Part shown: positions 50,874 through 59,002 of the stretch, piece by piece
Layout of the letters: every line of letters starts with the position of its first letter
Numbering within the stretch: the stretch's first letter is position 1
NCBI RefSeq assembly: GCF_000014045.1
Contig: NC_008209.1
Location: 1,635,001 to 1,699,000, forward strand
DNA: 64,000 bases
Direction: 5' to 3'
Source of the DNA: Roseobacter denitrificans OCh 114
GTDB lineage: Bacteria > Pseudomonadota > Alphaproteobacteria > Rhodobacterales > Rhodobacteraceae
The notes under the pieces: generated by a model
Told to the model about the DNA's origin: nothing
Database searches by the model: none
What the model saw: only the letters and a program-made list of their open reading frames with translations
Position numbers and translations under genes: made by a program

Positions 50874-51066
50874 CTGATCCTCCTTGTCGTGTGGTTGAAT
50901 GATCGCTTTGGCGCGGGCGGGCTTCTGTTCTGTTTGCGACACTGGATTGCAGGCTGCGAAATCACCTTTCTGTGCGATTATGCCGTGACGGGCCACAGCA
51001 CTGGACATGCGGGTCATCGCCGCTACTGTCCCCACGGACACAGATCGGTATGCAAGGAGGCATCAC

Positions 51067-53364
51067 ATGGAAAAATTTGGCAAATCACAGCCCGTAAAGC
51101 GGGTTGAGGATGTTCGTTTTCTCACAGGTGAAGGTCGCTACGTGGATGATATCGCGCCTGAGGGGGCGCTTTTTGCCTTTGTGTTTCGCGCGCCTGTGGC
51201 CCATGCGGTGATCACCGGTCTGGATGTGGCGCAGGCGCGCGGCGCGCCGGGCGTGCACGCGGTGCTGACGGCGGATGATCTGAAGGCGGCCGGGATAACC
51301 AAGTCGATGTCAGCCCAGACGGTCAAGAACCGCGATGGCAGCATGGGCGCGGCCCCCCGCAGACCGATCCTCGCCGAGGAGCGTATGCGTTTTGTGGGTG
51401 AGCCTGTGGCTTTCATCGTGGCAGAAACGCTTGATCAGGCGCGTGATGCGGCGGAATTGATCGACCTGTCCTATGAGGAGTTGCCCGCCAAGATGGATAT
51501 TCAGGCCGGTGGCGCGCCATTGCACGCCGAGGCCCCTGACAATGTGGCCTTTGACTGGGGCATGGGGGATGAGGCGGCCACGGACGCTGCATTTGCCGCC
51601 GCTGCGCGCACCGTATCGCTGGAGGTGCCGGACAATCGCATCATCGTCAATTCGCTTGAGCCGCGCGGATGTTTCGCGCAGTGGGACGGCGAGCGGGTCC
51701 ACGTTTCCGTGGGCGGGCAGGGCGTCTGGGCGCAGAAATCAGAGATCGCGGAATTGCTGAACATCGACGCAGAGCGTGTGCGCGTCACCAACCCCGATAC
51801 AGGCGGTGGTTTCGGGATGAAGGGGTTCCCCTATCCGGAATATGTTCTGGCCGCCCATGCCGCCAAGGTTGTGGGCAAGCCTGTGCGCTGGATGTCCGAA
51901 CGCACCGAGGCGATGCTGACCGATAACGCCGGGCGTGACCTGACGAGCTTTGCCGAATTTGCCTTTGATGAAAACCACAAGATCATCGGATATCGTGTCC
52001 ACACGCGCTGCAACCTTGGCGCTTACAACAGCATGTATGCGCAGTTCATCCAGAGCCAGCTGTTCAGCCGGGTGCTGATGGGGGTCTATGACGTGCAGGC
52101 CACATGGCTGCGGGTCGAGGGGATTTACACCAACACGACCTATGTGGACGCCTATCGCGGCGCAGGGCGACCGGAGGCGATTTACGTGCTGGAGCGGTTG
52201 ATTGACCGCGCGGCCCGGACCCTCGGTGTGGACCCGCTGGAATTGCGGCGCATCAACTTCATCAAGCCGGATCAGTTCCCCTATCAGAACTCCACCGGTG
52301 AGGTTTATGACGTCGGCGATTTCGACAAGGTGCTGCGCCGGGCTGAGCTTGAGGCCGATCTTGCGGGCTTTGCCGCGCGCAAAAAAGCCGATGCGGACCG
52401 GGGTCTGCTGCGCGGTCTGGGGCTGTGTTACTATATTGAAAGTATTTTGGGTGATCCTAGTGAAGGCGCAAAGATCGCGTTCAATGAGGATGGCACCGTG
52501 AGCATCTATGTCGGCACACAAAGCACAGGACAGGGGCATGAAACCGTCTACGCCCAGTTCCTGAGTGATCAGACCGGGATACCGGCGGATCAGATTTTTG
52601 TCGTGCAGGGCGACAGTGATCAGATTGCGCAGGGCGGCGGCACTGGCGGGTCACGCTCCGTTACCGTGCAGAATACGGCGACGCTGGCCACGGTTGAGGT
52701 CATGACCACAGCATTCACAGCGTTTCTGGCCGATGAAATGGGTGTGCCAGCCTCCGAGATCAGTTTTGACGATGAACGCTTTCGCGCGGATGGCAGCAAT
52801 ATGACGCCGAGCATGTTGGAAGTGGCGGAGATGGCCCGCGAAAAGGGCCGCGACGATCTGTTGAGCCATGAAGCACGCGCGACCCTGCCTGCGCGCAGTT
52901 TCCCCAATGGCTGCCATATATCCGAGGTCGTGATTGATCCCGATACCGGCGTTGTCCGCGTGGACCGCTATACGGTGGTGGATGATTTTGGCAATCTTAT
53001 CAACCCGATGCTGGCCGAAGGACAGGTGCATGGCGGTGTCGCTCAAGGTATCGGACAGGCGATCAGCGAACATGTGGTCTTTGATGAGCAGGGCCAGTTG
53101 CTGACCGCGAGTTTCATGGATTACGCCATGCCGCGGGCGGATGGTGTGCCCAATATTCGCTTTACCTCTGAACCTGTGCCGTCAACGGCGAATATCATGG
53201 GGATGAAGGGGTGCGGAGAGGCCGGCACGGTTGGGGCCCTCGCGGCTGTGGCGAATGCGGTTCAGGATGCGCTTTGGGAGCATGGCGTGCGGCAGGCGGA
53301 TATGCCTTTTACCCCGCTCAAGGTTTGGGAGTTGTTAAACAGTGAGGCTATCGCGGCCGAATAG
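51067..53364 (+). CDS. Xanthine dehydrogenase-family molybdopterin-binding subunit (form II CoxL-like), stand-alone
   Basis: The 765-aa protein is the large Mo-cofactor subunit of the xanthine oxidase/CO dehydrogenase superfamily. It carries AYRGAGR (362-368), the form-II CoxL loop, rather than the AYxCSFR of true CO dehydrogenase, and the catalytic Glu E718 in GCGEAGT. The start is ATG at 51067 with AAGGAGG upstream. The medium (FAD) and small (2Fe-2S) subunits are absent from both sides, so they must be encoded elsewhere. It diverges from the PhyH/HD pair, and its end overlaps the DUF2235 gene by 23 bases. The substrate is probably an aldehyde or N-heterocycle. Confidence 0.9.
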   Translation: MEKFGKSQPVKRVEDVRFLTGEGRYVDDIAPEGALFAFVFRAPVAHAVITGLDVAQARGAPGVHAVLTADDLKAAGITKSMSAQTVKNRDGSMGAAPRRPILAEERMRFVGEPVAFIVAETLDQARDAAELIDLSYEELPAKMDIQAGGAPLHAEAPDNVAFDWGMGDEAATDAAFAAAARTVSLEVPDNRIIVNSLEPRGCFAQWDGERVHVSVGGQGVWAQKSEIAELLNIDAERVRVTNPDTGGGFGMKGFPYPEYVLAAHAAKVVGKPVRWMSERTEAMLTDNAGRDLTSFAEFAFDENHKIIGYRVHTRCNLGAYNSMYAQFIQSQLFSRVLMGVYDVQATWLRVEGIYTNTTYVDAYRGAGRPEAIYVLERLIDRAARTLGVDPLELRRINFIKPDQFPYQNSTGEVYDVGDFDKVLRRAELEADLAGFAARKKADADRGLLRGLGLCYYIESILGDPSEGAKIAFNEDGTVSIYVGTQSTGQGHETVYAQFLSDQTGIPADQIFVVQGDSDQIAQGGGTGGSRSVTVQNTATLATVEVMTTAFTAFLADEMGVPASEISFDDERFRADGSNMTPSMLEVAEMAREKGRDDLLSHEARATLPARSFPNGCHISEVVIDPDTGVVRVDRYTVVDDFGNLINPMLAEGQVHGGVAQGIGQAISEHVVFDEQGQLLTASFMDYAMPRADGVPNIRFTSEPVPSTANIMGMKGCGEAGTVGALAAVANAVQDALWEHGVRQADMPFTPLKVWELLNSEAIAAE

Positions 53365-54421
53365 GAAGACGTGGCATTGGCTGCGCCGGGCGATCTGGCG
53401 CCGGCCAGCGCGGGATTTCGGGCCCCGGCGGGGGCCGGTCACACATGTTGTCATTCTGGATGGCACGATGTCGTCGCTCACCCCCGGTCAGGAGACGAAC
53501 GCCGGGATCGCCTATCATCTGTGCCGCGAGATGGGGGCGCAACTGTCGATTTACTATGAGCCGGGGCTGCAATGGACCGACTGGCGGTCCGCGCGCGATG
53601 TGATGATCGGGCGCGGCATCAACCGGCAAATCAGGCGCGCCTATGGCTATCTCGCGTCGCGCTACAGGCCGGGGGACCGCATTTTCCTCATGGGGTATTC
53701 GCGCGGGGCCTATGCGGTGCGCAGCCTTGCGGGTGTCATTGACATGATGGGGCTGTTGCGCGCGCAGGTCGCGACGGAGCGGAACATTCGTGATGTCTAT
53801 CGCCATTACGAATGTGATCCCAAGGCCGATGTGGCGCGCGCCTTTTCCCGGGCCAAGTGTTTGCAAGATATCGAGATCGAGATGATTGGCGTGTGGGATA
53901 CGGTCAAGGCGCTGGGCCTGAATATGCCCGTGCTGTGGCGGTTGAGCGAAAAGGCGCATGCGTTTCACAACGATGCGCTGAGTCACAACGTCAAGGCGGG
54001 GTTTCACGCGGTGGCGCTGGATGAAACGCGCGCGGCCTATACGCCGGTGATGTGGAACACCCCTGACGGTTTCGAGGGCCGGGTGGAGCAGCTTTGGTTT
54101 CCCGGGACCCATGGCGATATCGGCGGGCAGCTGGGCGGGTTCGAGGAGGCGCGGCCCCTGTCCAACATCCCGCTGGTCTGGATGCTGGAGCGTGCGCAGC
54201 TGGCCGGGTTGCCGCTGCCCGAGGGCTGGGCGAAGCGGTTTCCCTGTGATCCGAACGCGCCGATGCTGGGCACCTTTCGCGGGCGCGGCAAGTGGTTCGT
54301 GACGCGCCGTGCGCGTGTGGCGCTGACAGATGCGTCCGAGCGGATGCATGACAGCGTGCATTTGCGCGCCGCCGCCCGTCCCGCGCCCCGCCGCAGAATG
54401 GCCTTTGGCCGGGCCGTCTAG
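53342..54421 (+). CDS. DUF2235 alpha/beta-hydrolase-like protein (Tle1-type fold)
   Basis: The 359-aa protein starts with GTG inside the end of the CoxL-like gene. The catalytic nucleophile is Ser120 in GYSRGA, and GTHGDIGG supplies the acidic residue and turn typical of DUF2235. The opening VILDGTMSS matches the family VLFDGT motif. Tle1 phospholipase effectors of type VI secretion share this fold, but no VI genes, immunity gene or signal peptide are seen here, so a housekeeping hydrolase is as likely. The basic N-terminus (RPNRKTWHWLRRAIWRR) is unusual. Confidence 0.82.
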   Translation: MRLSRPNRKTWHWLRRAIWRRPARDFGPRRGPVTHVVILDGTMSSLTPGQETNAGIAYHLCREMGAQLSIYYEPGLQWTDWRSARDVMIGRGINRQIRRAYGYLASRYRPGDRIFLMGYSRGAYAVRSLAGVIDMMGLLRAQVATERNIRDVYRHYECDPKADVARAFSRAKCLQDIEIEMIGVWDTVKALGLNMPVLWRLSEKAHAFHNDALSHNVKAGFHAVALDETRAAYTPVMWNTPDGFEGRVEQLWFPGTHGDIGGQLGGFEEARPLSNIPLVWMLERAQLAGLPLPEGWAKRFPCDPNAPMLGTFRGRGKWFVTRRARVALTDASERMHDSVHLRAAARPAPRRRMAFGRAV

Positions 54422-54432
54422 CATAAGCGCGT

Positions 54433-54454
54433 CAGACAGGTTGACCGCTGTCTG
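54433..54454 (+). terminator. Hairpin after the DUF2235 gene
   Basis: CAGACAG-N8-CTGTCTG is a perfect 7-bp stem 12 bases after the stop. No T run follows. The rest of the gap to 54685 holds no gene I can support. Confidence 0.4.
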
Positions 54455-54685
54455 AGATCCGCCGCCCTGCCTGATGCGCTCCGCTAAAGGCAGTTTTTGC
54501 CTCCGCATCGGATCCTTCGCCGACAGGGCACGCTGCACCTCGGATTCTGCGGCAGCAAGGTCGTAGGTTTTGGAATCCGGCAGTTTTACCATGGATTCGA
54601 CCGTCGCTATAAAAAACGCCCCAAAACAAAGGCAACTGCGACGCGCAGGTGTTTAAATACTGTCCATCTACTCGGCGCGTCGTCT

Positions 54686-55168
54686 TTAGCCCGGTTTCAT
54701 AATGATGCAGGTCGTTGAGCCGGTGGCGTAGAGCTTGCCATCCTCGGCACCGCGAATTTCGCCATGGGCCACGCTTGTGGTGCGGCCTGCGTGATCCACC
54801 AAGGCATCGCAGTGGACGAACATGCCGAGGGGAATGGCGCGGGTAATGTTCACCTTGTATTCCAGCGTCGTATAGACCGAACCCTGCGGCACTTTGGTCA
54901 TCACAGCGCAGCCCAGAGCCGAATCGAGCAAGGCCCCATACCAGCCGCCATGCACGGCACCGCTGGGGTTCATGGCGCTGAATTCCGGTGTGCCGCAAAA
55001 GCGCACGCGGCCCTCTTCGACCTCAAGCAGGTTGAAGTTGAGCGTCGCCGCGATGGGGGCGCCCGCGATCTCTCCCTTGAGCACGCGCTGCATGAAGGTC
55101 AGCCCCGACATGCCTAGGATTTCCGAGCGGGGCAGCAAATCGTCAGGGGTTTGGGCAGCGTAGGGCAT
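54686..55168 (-). CDS. PaaI-family hotdog thioesterase
   Basis: The 160-aa protein starts at the ATG at 55168 (MPYAAQTPDDLL) with GGAGA before it. The hotdog-fold sequence NPSGAVHGGWYGALLDSALGCAVMT contains the HGG(W/L) motif of PaaI-type acyl-CoA thioesterases. The substrate is unknown. It follows metF on the same strand after a short gap. Confidence 0.87.
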   Translation of the reverse strand: MPYAAQTPDDLLPRSEILGMSGLTFMQRVLKGEIAGAPIAATLNFNLLEVEEGRVRFCGTPEFSAMNPSGAVHGGWYGALLDSALGCAVMTKVPQGSVYTTLEYKVNITRAIPLGMFVHCDALVDHAGRTTSVAHGEIRGAEDGKLYATGSTTCIIMKPG

Positions 55169-55228
55169 CTGGTTCTCCGCAAAAGTGTGTTGCGGGGAGC
55201 TTAAGCGGCTGGGGCGCGGCTTCAAGGT

Positions 55229-56098
55229 TTACGCGACGTCCTTAATGCCTGTCACGGCCTGTGTGACACCGAGGGCATGGCATATTTCGCGCGTCAACTC
55301 TGGCCGGTTCAGGGTGTAGAAATGCAGCTTGTCGACGCCCTCACCCACCAGATCCGAGCAGAGTTCGGTGCACAGCGCGCGTGACAGCAGGTCGTGCCGG
55401 TCATCACGAATGGCCGCGTCAAACGCCTGATCGAGCCACGCGGGAATAGATGTGCCGCAGCGCTGCGCGAATTTGCGGGCATTCGTCCAGTTGGTGATGG
55501 GCAGGATGCCGGGTGTGATCGGCACCGAGATGCCCGCGCGCACGCAATCGTCGCGAAACCGCAGGAAGGTATCGGCCTCAAAGAAAAACTGCGTGATCGC
55601 CTCGCAGGCGCCTGCGTCAACCTTGGCCTTGAGCCAGTCGATATTGGCCTGCTGGCTGGCGGCTTCGGGGTGTTTTTCGGGATAGGCGCCGACGCGCAGG
55701 GTGAATTGGCCGCTGCGGGCGAGAGCGTCGATCAGCTCCACCGCGTTGGCGAACCCGTCCGGGTGAGGGGTAAAGCCGTTGCTGCCTTCGGGGGCGTCGC
55801 CGCGCAGAGCGACGATATCCGTGATCCCGGCCTGGGCAAAACGCTGCGCGATGGCGAGTGTTTCCGATTTGGAGGCCCCCACGCAGGTCAGATGCGCAGC
55901 GACCGGCAGACCGGACGATTTGTGCAATGTATAGGCCGCATCATGGGTCAGGTCGCGCGTCGTGCCGCCCGCGCCATAGGTAACCGAGAAAAACCGTGGC
56001 GCCAGAGGGGCAAGCGCCTGCGCAGTCTCCCAAAGCTTGAACGATGCATCAATGGAGCGGGGCGGGAAAACTTCGAATGAGACTTCTGGAGCGGGCAT
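55229..56098 (-). CDS. metF: 5,10-Methylenetetrahydrofolate reductase
   Basis: The 289-aa flavin-binding TIM barrel reduces 5,10-methylene-THF to 5-methyl-THF for methionine synthesis. It starts MPAPEVSFEVFPPRS (the SFEFFPP motif) at ATG 56098; a long open frame upstream overlaps the LysR gene and is not coding. Catalytic Glu lies in SFEVFPP, and AHLTCVGAS, ALRGDAP and EAITQFFFE are typical. It is divergent from the MetR-like gene. Confidence 0.95.
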   Translation of the reverse strand: MPAPEVSFEVFPPRSIDASFKLWETAQALAPLAPRFFSVTYGAGGTTRDLTHDAAYTLHKSSGLPVAAHLTCVGASKSETLAIAQRFAQAGITDIVALRGDAPEGSNGFTPHPDGFANAVELIDALARSGQFTLRVGAYPEKHPEAASQQANIDWLKAKVDAGACEAITQFFFEADTFLRFRDDCVRAGISVPITPGILPITNWTNARKFAQRCGTSIPAWLDQAFDAAIRDDRHDLLSRALCTELCSDLVGEGVDKLHFYTLNRPELTREICHALGVTQAVTGIKDVA

Positions 56099-56144
56099 CG
56101 TTTTATCCTTGGGCTTTTCATGACTTGTGCCACAGAAGTAAAAA

Positions 56145-56157
56145 TGAGACAAATTCA
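56145..56157. promoter_or_regulatory. Candidate MetR-type site between metF and the LysR gene
   Basis: TGAG-ACAAA-TTCA fits the MetR-type consensus TGAA-N5-TTCA at all but one base and lies in the 87-base divergent gap. The position near the middle of the gap is right for a LysR-type activator site controlling metF. Confidence 0.4.
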
Positions 56158-56185
56158 TAACTTTCATCTTTAACATGAGTTCGGT

Positions 56186-57091
56186 ATGCATATTGAATTT
56201 CGCCATCTGCGCACGATCGAGGCGATCCATGAGGCCGGGGGCTTGGCGCGTGCGGCGGAACAGTTGCATATCACGCAATCCGCTTTGAGTCATCAAATCA
56301 AGGGCTTGGAGGATCAGGCGGGGGTTGAGCTCTTCGTGCGCCGCTCCAAACCGCTCAAGCTGTCTCCGGCGGGGATGCGCTTGCTGAAACTCGCGCGGCA
56401 GGTCTTGCCGCAGATCAAGGCATTGCAGGATGAATTCACCGGCTTGCGCGCGGGCAGCACGGGGCGGATGCATATCGCCATTGAATGCCACGCCTGTTTT
56501 GAGTGGCTGTTTCCCGTGCTGGAACAGTTTCGCAAGGCCTGGGGGGAGGTCGACGTGGACATCCGCCCCGGTCTGGCCTTTGATGCGCTGCCCGCGCTGC
56601 TGAAGGAGGAAGTCGATCTGGTGGTGTCATCCGACCCCGAAGACCTGCCCGGTGTGGAATTTGTCGAACTCTTTGATTATGCGCCGGTTTTCGTGGCCGC
56701 CAGCACCCATGCGCTGGCGCAGAAACCCTATGTCGAGGCGGGCGATTTTCGTGGTGAGACCCTGATCACCTATCCGGTGGAGCGTTCGCGTTTGGATGTG
56801 TTCAGCCAGTTGCTTATCCCGGCCAAGGTCGAACCTGCGGCGATCCGGCAGGTGGAACTGACGGCCGTTATCCTGCTGTTGGTGGCGTCCAATCGGGGGG
56901 TCGCGGTCTTGCCCGATTGGGTGGTGCGCGAGGTGAAGTATTCATCTGATTATGTCACGCGGCCCCTTACGGCCCAAGGGATCACGCGGCGTCTTTATGC
57001 GGCGGTGCGCAGTGATGATCTGGACAAGCCCTTCATGCAGCATTTGCTCGACCTCGCAGGGGAGGAGGCGCGGAAACTGCAGTCGGCGTAA
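56186..57091 (+). CDS. metR: LysR-family regulator, probable MetR
   Basis: The 301-aa protein has an N-terminal HTH (~residues 1-60; RHLRTIEAIHEAGGLARAAEQLHITQSALSHQIKGLE) and a C-terminal effector domain. The HTH is very like MetR, which senses homocysteine and activates metE, metF or metH. Its divergent position from metF supports that identity. It is followed by the structured repeat copy B. Confidence 0.88.
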   Translation: MHIEFRHLRTIEAIHEAGGLARAAEQLHITQSALSHQIKGLEDQAGVELFVRRSKPLKLSPAGMRLLKLARQVLPQIKALQDEFTGLRAGSTGRMHIAIECHACFEWLFPVLEQFRKAWGEVDVDIRPGLAFDALPALLKEEVDLVVSSDPEDLPGVEFVELFDYAPVFVAASTHALAQKPYVEAGDFRGETLITYPVERSRLDVFSQLLIPAKVEPAAIRQVELTAVILLLVASNRGVAVLPDWVVREVKYSSDYVTRPLTAQGITRRLYAAVRSDDLDKPFMQHLLDLAGEEARKLQSA

Positions 57092-57168
57092 GTCAAATGT
57101 GACGGACCCGCCCCGTTGCCCTTGTCACATATGGGTACAGGGTGCGGGGCGGGTATCTGGTCACCTGC

Positions 57169-57267
57169 AGCGTCTGCTGAAAGACCTCTGTCACGCAACG
57201 CTGCCTGAAATCAAAGATTTCAACGTGTTACGTGATGTTTGGTCTTTCAGATATCTCGTCAGACGCT
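57169..57267. repeat. Dispersed hairpin repeat, copy B, with long flanking stem
   Basis: The core (57197-57234) matches copy A at 34 of 38 bases. Outside it AGCGTCTG (57169-57176) pairs with CAGACGCT (57260-57267), and CTGAAAGACC (57177-57186) pairs with GGTCTTTCAG (57241-57250). The centre is the perfect hairpin TGAAATC-aaa-GATTTCA. The last paired base abuts the stop codon of the convergent gene at 57268, so the element fills much of the gap between metR and the carbonic-anhydrase-like gene. Confidence 0.75.
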
Positions 57268-58125
57268 CTAGTTGATGTCGGAAATCAGGTCCGGGTTCGC
57301 GACGAGGTTGCGCACGCCATGGGCTTCGCCCTCATTGAAAATATTGTCGGACAGCCATGTCTCGACGCTGGTGATGGAGACTTTCATGACCTCAGGGCGC
57401 ACACGCCATGACACCTGCAGCGGTGATCCTTGTTCGTTGAAAGAGGGGCCCGTTGTCGATCCGTTGTAGGCGATCGGGGTGCCGGTGTCGGTGGGGATGT
57501 TGACCGCCTGATAAAGGCCGTCGACTTGTTCGACTTGGGTCAGGGTCACGAAATCTGCCGCGTCGGGATCGTTGACGAGCACATAGACCTGTGCTTCGAC
57601 GCGCAATTGAGGGTTGCCGATGGCGTCTGACAGGCAGGAGCCCAGTGTCGGGCCCGGTTCGATTTGCGCAGTGGTGTGGACGTAATGCAGTTCAATCGTG
57701 TCGCCCGGTGCCAGATCGCCATATGTCCCGGCGCCGATGGTGCGTCCCAAAGGGGCCAGTTCAGCTTCGGACAGGGTGCCATTATACCTGAAGCCCGTGC
57801 CAGCGCCCGCCCCATCGCCGTTGCCTGCGTAGGTCGTGAATTCGCCGCCCCGGTGTTCGGCGTTTTCATGAAAGTGGATGTTGCACAGGTTCATTTGCGT
57901 ATATTCGGGGGCGGTGCCGAAGGCGCGCGGGTTGTTGCCGCGCAGGGTTTCGAGGTCACGCGGGGATTGTGGCCCGAAACCGGCGCCTTGCGTATTTTCG
58001 GCCAAGGCTGCCCGTTGTGCGGCGATGACATCATCGCCGACAGCGCCGTGTCCGTCCGCAAAGGTTGCGCCCGCTGTGAGCGTCAGAAGGCCAAAGGCAC
58101 CAAGGCAAATTCTGGTAGATTTCAT
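57268..58125 (-). CDS. Secreted carbonic-anhydrase-like protein (delta-class type)
   Basis: The 285-aa protein has a Sec signal peptide (MKSTRICLGAFGLLTLTAGATFADG). The phrase LCNIHFHENAEH gives H84-x-H86 and E90-H91, and TIELHYVH gives H147 and H150. These resemble the zinc ligands of alpha/delta carbonic anhydrases (HxH...EH, then ELHLVH). C81 and C163 could form a disulfide. Periplasmic CO2/bicarbonate exchange is the inferred role. The family assignment is from memory of motifs. The gene has its own transcription unit. Confidence 0.72.
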   Translation of the reverse strand: MKSTRICLGAFGLLTLTAGATFADGHGAVGDDVIAAQRAALAENTQGAGFGPQSPRDLETLRGNNPRAFGTAPEYTQMNLCNIHFHENAEHRGGEFTTYAGNGDGAGAGTGFRYNGTLSEAELAPLGRTIGAGTYGDLAPGDTIELHYVHTTAQIEPGPTLGSCLSDAIGNPQLRVEAQVYVLVNDPDAADFVTLTQVEQVDGLYQAVNIPTDTGTPIAYNGSTTGPSFNEQGSPLQVSWRVRPEVMKVSITSVETWLSDNIFNEGEAHGVRNLVANPDLISDIN

Positions 58126-58149
58126 ATGTCGTTATAGCCTGTTTTTTAT

Positions 58150-58179
58150 TAAAAAAAGGCAGCGTGAATCCGCTGCCTT
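58150..58179 (-). terminator. Rho-independent terminator of the ccmI-ruvX-DUF1289 operon
   Basis: On the minus strand AAGGCAGCG (58179-58171) and CGCTGCCTT (58064-like partner at 58064 is not meant; the arms are 58056-58064 offset by 100, i.e. 58156-58164) form a 9-bp stem with a 6-base loop (58165-58170), followed by a T run at 58157-58151. It lies 108 bases after the DUF1289 stop and before the carbonic-anhydrase-like gene. Confidence 0.75.
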
Positions 58180-58286
58180 GCACATCATAGATGTGCGCGC
58201 GGGTGGCGTGATTCAAGGTCGTTGTGATCTGTTTCGTGGGGGGTGGGCGCCTGCCGCGACATCACGCCGTGGCATCGGCCGGTGGA

Positions 58287-58514
58287 TCAGCGGGCCAGCC
58301 GTGCGGCCCGTCCGCCGCGACGTCTGCTGAGCAGCCCTTGCCTGCCTGGCAATTCGTCCATCACCATGCGCCGCGCGTCGGGGGAGAGTTTGGACCACAT
58401 CGTGATCTCCTCGATGGAGCGCAGGCAGCCGGTGCACAGGCGTGCCTCGGGGTGGATCACACAGATTTTGACGCAGGGGCTTTCGACTTCGTCCCGCTTC
58501 CAGATGTCACTCAT
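58287..58514 (-). CDS. DUF1289 family small Fe-S-like or zinc protein
   Basis: The 75-aa protein has the family Cys pattern SPCVKICVIHPEARLCTGCLRSIEEI (four Cys, positions 14, 18, 27 and 30), suggesting metal binding. It ends in an Arg-rich tail. Function unknown. It overlaps ruvX by four bases and is the last gene of the ccmI-ruvX-DUF1289 unit, with a terminator downstream. Confidence 0.87.
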   Translation of the reverse strand: MSDIWKRDEVESPCVKICVIHPEARLCTGCLRSIEEITMWSKLSPDARRMVMDELPGRQGLLSRRRGGRAARLAR

Positions 58515-59002
58515 TCTTGGTCCTGTTCTGCTCGAATTACGCGGATGCGATCCAGCGCGCCTTGCAGGATATAGGCTGCGGCAACGTGGTCAATGACCTC
58601 TGCGCGACGTTTTCGGGACGTATCCGCCTCAAGGAGCGCGCGTTCGGCGGCGACGGTGGACAGGCGCTCATCCCAGAACGTGATGGGCAGGTCCGACCCG
58701 ATGGATTTGTCCAGATTGCGGGCAAAGGCGCGGGTCGACTGGCAGCGCGGCCCTTCGGAGCCGTCCATGTTGCGCGGCAGGCCCAGCACCAGCCCGCCGA
58801 GCCGCCGTTGTGCCACGATGTCGCTCAGACGTGCGGCGTCCAGCGTGAACTTGCGCCGTTTGACGGTTTCCAGCGGCGTGGCGACGGACAGGAACGTGTC
58901 GCTGACGGCAACACCGATGGTCTGGGTGCCCAGATCAAGGCCCATGAGGCTGCGCATGGAGGGAAGTGCCGCGAGAAAGTCAGCGGTGTCTTCAAGGATC
59001 AT
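58511..59002 (-). CDS. ruvX: Putative Holliday junction resolvase / pre-16S rRNA nuclease
   Basis: The 163-aa RNase H-like protein shows SLMGLDLGTQTIGVAVSD near the N-terminus and VLGLPRNMDGSEGPR in the middle, followed by FWDERLSTVAAERAL; the acidic residues are those of YqgF/RuvX. It acts in rRNA 3'/5' maturation or junction resolution. It overlaps both neighbours by four bases. Confidence 0.92.
   Translation of the reverse strand: MILEDTADFLAALPSMRSLMGLDLGTQTIGVAVSDTFLSVATPLETVKRRKFTLDAARLSDIVAQRRLGGLVLGLPRNMDGSEGPRCQSTRAFARNLDKSIGSDLPITFWDERLSTVAAERALLEADTSRKRRAEVIDHVAAAYILQGALDRIRVIRAEQDQE

Noticed and set aside
53342..54421. DUF2235 protein as a type VI secretion effector
   Set aside because: The fold is shared with Tle1, but no VgrG, PAAR, chaperone or immunity gene is nearby, so the effector reading is not supported.
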